NCBI GenBank assembly: GCA_049999765.1
Contig: JBNGIQ010009497.1
Location: 195,272-259,271 of the forward strand
DNA from: Phaeoceros laevis
Taxonomy: Eukaryota; Anthocerotophyta; Anthocerotopsida; Notothyladales
Reading direction: 5' to 3'
DNA: 64,000 bases
Every line of letters begins with the position of its first letter. The first letter of the stretch is position 1. The notes under the pieces are model-generated. The model was not told where the DNA came from, did not search any database, and worked only from the letters and a program-made list of their open reading frames with translations. The position numbers and the translations under genes were made by a program. Below are positions 57,862 through 64,000 of the stretch, in pieces.

Positions 57862-60800
57862 ATGCCAATGGCCCCACGTTCGAGCGAGAAGGCGCTTTGC
57901 TGCAGCACGCCCGCCCTTGATTTTGGCCACAGTCCGACGCCCTCTGCGAGTAAGAATGCGAGCAAGTTAGCGGGTGGCGGGGGAAGAAGCGATGCACACC
58001 CCAGCTCGGTGGCCTCGCCCCACGATCAAGAGCAGTCCCCTGCGGAGCAGACAATTGATATTGCTCCCACCTCCTTCGCCGCACCTTTGGAAGTCGGTCC
58101 TCCCGTCCCTGGTGCCAAAGGTGAAAATGAGCCAAGTACTAGGCTAGCTTGGTGGTAGTGTGTTGCACACCACTGCAGCTTCATTTCATTTCAGCTGTCC
58201 TGCCTGCCTCAAATTGCTTACGCTGTTGCATGCCGGAACATGAAGTGCAGGCTCCGGGCTGCTGGTTTTGCGCTCCCAAGAGGCTCATCCGCTCGATCCC
58301 CTGAGTGCAACGGAGGTTCATGTGGCCATAGCTACTGTCAGAGCAGCTGGAGAATCACCGGAGGTTAGTTATTGCTTCACTGTCTTCCACGGCACATGCA
58401 TGCGTGGATGGATGCACGGATCCCCTCTTTGTGACTGTAGCCCTTCCGTTTCTCACATTGCGGACCGCTGCTGCAGGTGCGAGATGGCATGCGGTTCATT
58501 GAGGTGGTGCTTCAGGAGCCGGACAAGAGCGTGGTGGCGCTTGCAGACGCCTACTTCTTCCCTCCCTACCAGCCTACCCTTATATTGCCAAAGAGCAAAG
58601 GAGGGGCAATCATTCCCTTGCAGCTACCCCCCAGACAGGCGAGGCTGGTTGTCTACAACAAGAGGACTAACGAGACGAGCATTTGGGTCGTGGAGCTGAC
58701 TGAAGTTCACGCCGCAGCCCGGGGTGGACATCACCGTGGCAAAGTCATCTCGACGCAAGTGGTCCCGGATGTGCAGCCACCTATGGTTCGTGTCCCTTTC
58801 CGCTCCTAGCGGGTTGTTAGCAGGGCAAATGCAGTCTTTCGACGAGTGTCTCCTTTTTTTCCTTTCAGGACTTGGCTATATGCCTGTAGGAATGATTTCT
58901 GTGCACGATTCTGTCGCCATCATTTTACTTTTTTGGTGTTATTATGGCTTTGTCCACTTAGTACTAGATCTTGAGCAGCATGATTGATGTGCGGTGTTCA
59001 GGATGCAGTGGAGTACGCAGAGTGTGAGGCTGCCGTGAAGGAGTATCCTCCTTTTATAGAGGCCATGAGGAAACGAGGGATAGACGACATGGACCTTGTA
59101 ATGGTAGATCCATGGTATGCTACGCTGCTGACCAAGCATGAGGTACTTGTCTGGTGCTTGCTCTTTTGCTCTTGGTTCCTAAGAGCACACTGTGTTTTTG
59201 CTGCTCGTCACAGGTGTGTGGGGTACTACGGAGAGCAGGATTCGCCTAGTCGCAGGCTGGCAAGGCCTCTCATATACTGTCGAGCTGAGAGTGACTGCCC
59301 CCTTGAGAATGGATATGCACGCCCAGTGGAGGGCATTTACGTAATGGTTGACATGAGGCAAATGCAGATTATTGAGTTTGAAGACCGCCAGCTGGTTCCT
59401 CTCCCCCCACCAGACCCTCTTCGTAATTATACATCTGCAGATACCCGTGGTGGAGTAGATCGGAGTGACATTAAGCCGCTTCTTATACTGCAACCGGAGG
59501 GCCCCAGCTTCAGGGTGAATGGCCGTGCTGTTTCCTGGCAAAAGGTTGGTTGCCGTTTCTGCTCTAAAACTAGTAGTGATACAAACTTGACTTCAGTTTT
59601 TGGAGTTTCTGACTGACAGGGCACAGGAGTTCCATGAATTCTTTTGTGTAGCTGGTTGTAATATCCTGTTTCTGATTTTGGATGTGTTTGGTGGCAGTGG
59701 AATTTCCGTTTAGGATTCACACCAAGGGAAGGTCTTGTGATACACACAGTCGCCTATGATGATGGCAGTAGGGGGCGTCGATCTGTGGCTCATCGTCTAA
59801 GTTTTGTTGAGATGGTTGTGCCATATGGTGATCCTCATGATCCAAACTATCGCAAAAATGCTTTTGATGCTGGCGAAGATGGTCTAGGAAAGAATGCGCA
59901 CTCTTTGAAAAAGGTACATAACAATGTGACGCGCCTAAATGCATCTGCATTCAGCCGAGAAGTTTTCCCTTTCTTTGATGTGAAGGTTTGAAAGTAAGGT
60001 TGCTGATTCCAATCAGTGTTCTGAAGTGCAAGTACTTGAAGATCTAACCTGGTCCGGAATTACGCTCTGTGTTGGCAGGGCTGCGATTGTCTTGGGTATA
60101 TAAAGTATTTTGATGCCCACTTCACCAACTTCCATGGTGGTGTAGAAACCATTGAGAATGTTGTTTGCATGCATGAAGAAGACCATGGGATTCTGTGGAA
60201 GCATCAGGATTGGAGAACTGGATCCACACAAGTACGAAGGTCAAGAAGGCTGACAGTATCTTTCTTCTGCACTGTAGCTAATTATGAGTACGGGTTCTTC
60301 TGGCATTTTTATCAGGTACGTGTGACTCTATGTTCAAGTCTTTCTGTCAGCGAAAGGATAACCACCATCTGTTACACCCATTTGCCTTTTGGCGTTTTAC
60401 AGGATGGTAAGATAGAGGCAGAGGTCAAGCTCACTGGAATCCTCAGCCTTGGCGCGCTCAGGACAGGTGAAGTAAGAAGGCATGGAACAGTAATTGCCCC
60501 AGGACTGTACGCTCCAGTGCATCAACATTTTTTTGTTGCACGAATGGACATGGCTGTTGATTGCAAACCTGGCGAAGGGTTAAACCAGGTATATGTAGGA
60601 CCAAAATAGAAGGACGATCTCAGTCCTGAGTTTTCGTGTCCCCAGCTGAATTTTCGTGAGTCAATTGTCGTTCCTTTCTAGTCTGACTCAGAGATATTTT
60701 AGAGGCTTTCCAGATAAACATCAGCATGATGACCTGTTGGGTTGGCCTCTTTTCCGCAGGTTGTTGAGGTGGATGTGAAAGTTGAAGAACCAGGACCAAA

Positions 60801-61725
60801 TAATCCGCACAATAATGCTTTCTATGCAGAGGAGACACTTCTGAAATCCGAGATGCAGGCTTTCAGAGATTGCAACTCCCTTTCTGCCCGCCACTGGATC
60901 GTAAGTGGCAGCTCTACTTTGCGATAAGTCCTGCTTGTGTAAATCTAACAGTGTATTCAAAGTGGCCACCTTCTAAATTGTTTCATGCATGATCCAGGTC
61001 CGCAATACAAGAACAGTTAACCGAACTGGACAGCTGACTGGTTACAAACTTGTCCCAGGTTCAAACTGCTTACCTCTAGCAGGTCCGGATGCGAAGTTCC
61101 TGCGGAGAGCAGCTTTTCTTAAGCACAATCTATGGGTAACACAGTTCCAGAAAGACGAGCTATACCCAGGTGGGGAATTTCCAAATCAAAATCCGAGGGT
61201 TGGAGAGGGTCTCCCTACTTGGACAAAGCAAGACCGGAAGCTGGAAGAAACAGACATTGTGCTCTGGTAAGCCTGCTTATGTCGGCAATAATGCTTATGT
61301 GCAGCCTTTTTTCGGTTAGATTCAGCTTATGTTTTTGCTTACAAGTTAACAGGCTTCTGGTGAAGACATGGTTCGGTTAACATTTTGAGCACCTGTCTGG
61401 CCCAGGTATGTGTTCGGTGTCACACATGTTCCACGGCTTGAAGACTGGCCAGTCATGCCAGTCGAGCATATAGGATTCAAACTTGTGGTAAGGACTCTGC
61501 ATCTTTTCTGCTTGACCACTCCCTGCTTTTGGAACCTTCACTTTTCGTTCTTGAGCTGCAATTAACAGGGGCTTATTGGTTTTATGTCAGCCTCACGGGT
61601 TCTTCAATTGCTCACCGGCAATTGATGTGCCACCTAACGAGCCTGAAGTCGATGTAAAGGAGACGAACGGGAAAGGTATTTTAACCCCGCCGGGGCTTCA
61701 AACACCAATTTTATCAAAGCTGTAG
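57862..61725 (+). CDS. CuAO: copper amine oxidase, peroxisomal (C-terminal SKL)
   Basis: Twelve exons (57862-58120, 58251-58363, 58477-58785, 59002-59114, 59214-59544, 59698-59913, 60079-60315, 60403-60588, 60760-60900, 60998-61266, 61406-61487, 61591-61725) join in phase to 796 aa. After a Pro/Ser-rich leader the conserved enzyme starts at [15 protein letters not shown]. Key sites: catalytic-base Asp432 in [11 protein letters not shown], the TPQ-precursor Tyr516 in [13 protein letters not shown], and copper ligands His566 and His568 ([11 protein letters not shown]) and His732 ([15 protein letters not shown]). The protein ends SKL-stop, a type 1 peroxisomal targeting signal. It oxidises primary amines such as putrescine to aldehyde, H2O2 and ammonia. 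ATG 57862 is the first of two near each other; the start is less certain than the rest. Confidence 0.97.
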
Positions 61726-62069
61726 CCTTCAAAAAAGCGGGCTATGTCGGCGGTTGAGGACATCTTCGGAGGGGCCATTTGTTGTACAAAAGTTAACTCG
61801 GAGTAATATGGACAAGCTTGGCAGTGCGCACAGAGTATGTAAGAGTGTGGCAGTTTCGAAGTGAAAAGCTGTGTGATAATGTACAGTCAGTAACACGCTT
61901 AATTGTAGCTAAGCAAATCCAATTACTAGGACATGACATGGTACTGCTGAGAATACTGACAATGAGCTGGAAGTCTTATCTTATTGGCAGCTACAACATG
62001 TACCTGCAAATAATTTCTCTTTACAAAATGATCCTTAAATGGGCAAAAGATGGCTACTAAGCTTCTCCA
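61726..62069. other. 3' intergenic between convergent genes
   Basis: 344 bp between the stop codons of the amine oxidase (+) and the SERAC1-like gene (-). It must contain both 3' UTRs, which may overlap as antisense tails. Confidence 0.6.
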
Positions 62070-64000
62070 TCAGCCTTTCGATCTATGGCTAGCAGCTTCC
62101 AACTTTTGGAGAAACTCCAAAGTTTTCGTGTACGCAGGATCTGACCTGCTCAAAGGTTTGCAGGAATTGACATGGTCGGTACCATCAAGAACCTAAATCA
62201 CACAAAAGACATGTCAGTGGCCAAGTGCAACAACTGGACAATGCGGATTAGTCCCAACCACTTGAGCAACCTACCACGAGGTCACCATATCCAGGATAAG
62301 CTGATTCTATTGGTACCACTTCCATTCGCAGAGCTAGACCTCCGTAGCCTTCCACCAGCGGAGTCACCTTTGTCTGCCAACCAAGAATGTGTGCACTCAG
62401 TCCGCCTATTGGATATATCCAGAGGAATTCTCGGACTATAAGTATTGCAGACCCTCAAATGGGGACATGCGCGAAAAATACCTCGCTGAAGTTCAGCACT
62501 TCTAAACTGGTCTTGTTATGAAGTATCCTAATAAACCGATTCAGCTCCTCCAATCTGGGAGACCCGCTTCTCAGTTCGCCAATCTGAAAGGAACGGGAGT
62601 TGAAAGGGTATTTTTATCTGGTCAGGCACAACTTCAATGCACAATTTGTTTGTCCAGCTTACAGTTGGAGCCGGTCGTAGCACGTAACCCATCCGCCAAG
62701 GCATGTCGGCGAGCTTGCTACCAAAGTGGGGACAACTATAGAAAACCTACTCGAGCAGACAACCAAGCATAAGAAGCCAAGAACCTGCAAGCTTGAGTCA
62801 CGATGTTCGAGTGAGAAAAAAGTTATCTGAACTTCTACTTTACAATACATACGATTCCACCTGTTTGTTGCACAAGATGAGCGCGACTCTTATCCCGTGC
62901 AGCTTGCATGAGCATCTGTTTTACTACAAGACCACCCATGCTGAAAAGGACCACAAATTAGCTGCAGGCCTTACATGACCCCTGTAACTAAGTAACAAAC
63001 TCAGTATAGGCATATTATTAGATTGCACAGACCTGTGAGTTACAAACACAGTTGGTCGCTTCCCAACACCTGCAGCAATCAATTTATCGAGCAACATGGA
63101 ACTTACTTCCTGAAAGACTTCAAAAAAAACTTATCAACACCGGTTAAACATGGTTGGAAAATTCCAGAGAAGTTTGCCATTGACTCTACCACCAAAACAC
63201 ACGACTCCGCTCTACAGAGCATACAAAGAAGCAGTCACAATCAAGTAGACAAGAAAACAGCTCTCAGCGAGAAACTGTACGAGAAGCAGCATCCATGAAA
63301 GTGTTGTACCTAGAGCTCAAGAGAAACAAAACTGCACATCCTGCTCTGAATGATTAATCGGTTCAGACACGATACAGACACTCAGCCTCAATCCCCATAT
63401 AATACATGGATATAGCACGCTCAGAATAAAGACCTAAGGTAAAGAGTGCACAACCTGAAGAGGGAGAGTTGCGCCTGACCATTGAGATAGATTTGTCTGC
63501 AGACAACAGAGAACAGTATTAGGATGGTATTTTCACTAGAGCTCGACCACGATGGACAACAGAGCTGATGTATGGATCAGGCTGTACTTTGTACTTAAGA
63601 GTCAGTAGTCGACTGTGTGGCAGATCATGTGACAGCCACTCTCGTGGCCAGCAGGTATCCTCTCTACCTGCATCCTGATCAATAGTTTCTACCAGGCCAG
63701 ACTTGTCCGTGGTGGACATTTTGTCATCTGAAACGCGCCAGGTCTTGAAAGGGCCACCACAAAGCCCGTGAACAAACACTACATCCATCACTGGCTGCTC
63801 TTGAGATACTTCCTCTTCTTGATAATTGCTTGGCAGCTCTAATGGGTTCAAGGGTGTGGCAGCAGAGCTCAACTCTGCTAGTGATGCGGGGGAAGACCGA
63901 TTGGGCTTCCTCTTTTCCCCATGATGACATTTAAATGAAAGGTTCTTCCAGTAAATTGATTCCGGATTAACCAGAAATACCATGTCTTCAAATCTGGGAG
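62070..64000 (-). CDS. SERAC1: SERAC1-like alpha/beta-hydrolase, 5' end outside window
   Basis: Minus-strand exons from the right edge to stop TGA at 62070-62072. The exon at about 63983-63590 has MDVVFVHGLCGGPFKTWRVS, CWPREWLSHDLPHSRLLTLK and YK. Next are SSMLLDKLIAAGVGKRPTVF ending VTH at 63033, and the exon starting 62940, MGGLVVKQMLMQAARDKSRA. Together they form the nucleophile elbow THSMGG, with the serine codon split by the intron. Then follow VFYSCPHFGSKLADMPWRMG, IGELRSGSPRLEELNRFIRI, VTPLVEGYGGLALRMEVVPI, ESAYPGYGDLV, DGTDHVNSCKPLSRSDPAY (Asp and His of the triad region) and the end KLEAASHRSKG. The family acts in phospholipid remodelling in animal mitochondria; the plant role is inferred. 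The exon around 63130-63290 is not clearly placed. Confidence 0.9.

Noticed and set aside
57093-57930. Overlapping open frames upstream of the amine oxidase
   Set aside because: GC-rich leader sequence produces open frames on both strands. No conserved motif or consistent splicing to exon 1 was found.

Overview
The window is nuclear DNA of a land plant. The evidence is spliced genes with GT-AG introns of roughly 80-550 bp, a plastid/thylakoid-type protein, plant-type ARF-GAP, CTR9 and copper amine oxidase genes, a secreted Gnk2/DUF26 protein, and degenerate PPR-DYW genes (that class is especially abundant in early-diverging land plants such as hornworts, lycophytes and ferns). I cannot name the species. 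There are four assembly gaps: 100 N at 363-462 and 44965-45064, and 10 N at 26862-26871 and 53912-53921.

Layout. 1-17.4 kb is repeat-rich: SINE-like elements with (TAG)n tails, a foldback candidate, an unrecognised coiled-coil gene on the minus strand (2.5-4.2 kb), a secreted Gnk2-domain gene (5.7-6.2 kb) with a truncated duplicate beside it, a damaged F-box gene (7.7-9.0 kb), an amino-acid-permease-like remnant, a decayed PPR-DYW gene (9.8-10.8 kb), and a gag-only LTR-type relic (14.5-16.7 kb) followed by VNTRs that run into a second PPR remnant. 18.1-26 kb holds three intact plus-strand genes: COX6A, an aldo-keto reductase, and a plant-specific protein ending in EWTY. 26-28.5 kb is GC-rich tandem and inverted repeat DNA.

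28.5-49.2 kb is the gene-dense core: an unrecognised two-membrane-span gene (-), a CHID1-like GH18 protein (-), tRNA-Gly(GCC) (+), an OXA1/ALBINO3-like insertase with C-terminal TPRs (-), divergent from a small plastid membrane protein (+), then CTR9 of the Paf1 complex (-), divergent from an AGD5-type ARF-GAP (+). 49.2-56.3 kb is poor in recognisable genes: one tentative gene end, a LINE ORF2 tail and several tandem arrays. 56.3-64 kb holds a complete peroxisomal copper amine oxidase (+, C-terminal SKL) that converges on a SERAC1-like serine hydrolase (-) running off the right edge.

The genes are mostly unrelated housekeeping functions (respiration, mitochondrial and plastid membrane biogenesis, transcription elongation, vesicle traffic, peroxisomal amine oxidation). 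I see no operon-like or gene-cluster logic. The novelty is mainly in the repeats: a five-copy SINE-like family, a VNTR that seems to have grown from PPR coding sequence, a 26-bp perfect inverted repeat enclosing tandem repeats, and a gag frame closed by only two nonsense codons and one frameshift. Exon models were built by hand from splice signals and reading phase. Those for COX6A, the EWTY protein, CHID1 and the amine oxidase close in phase throughout.
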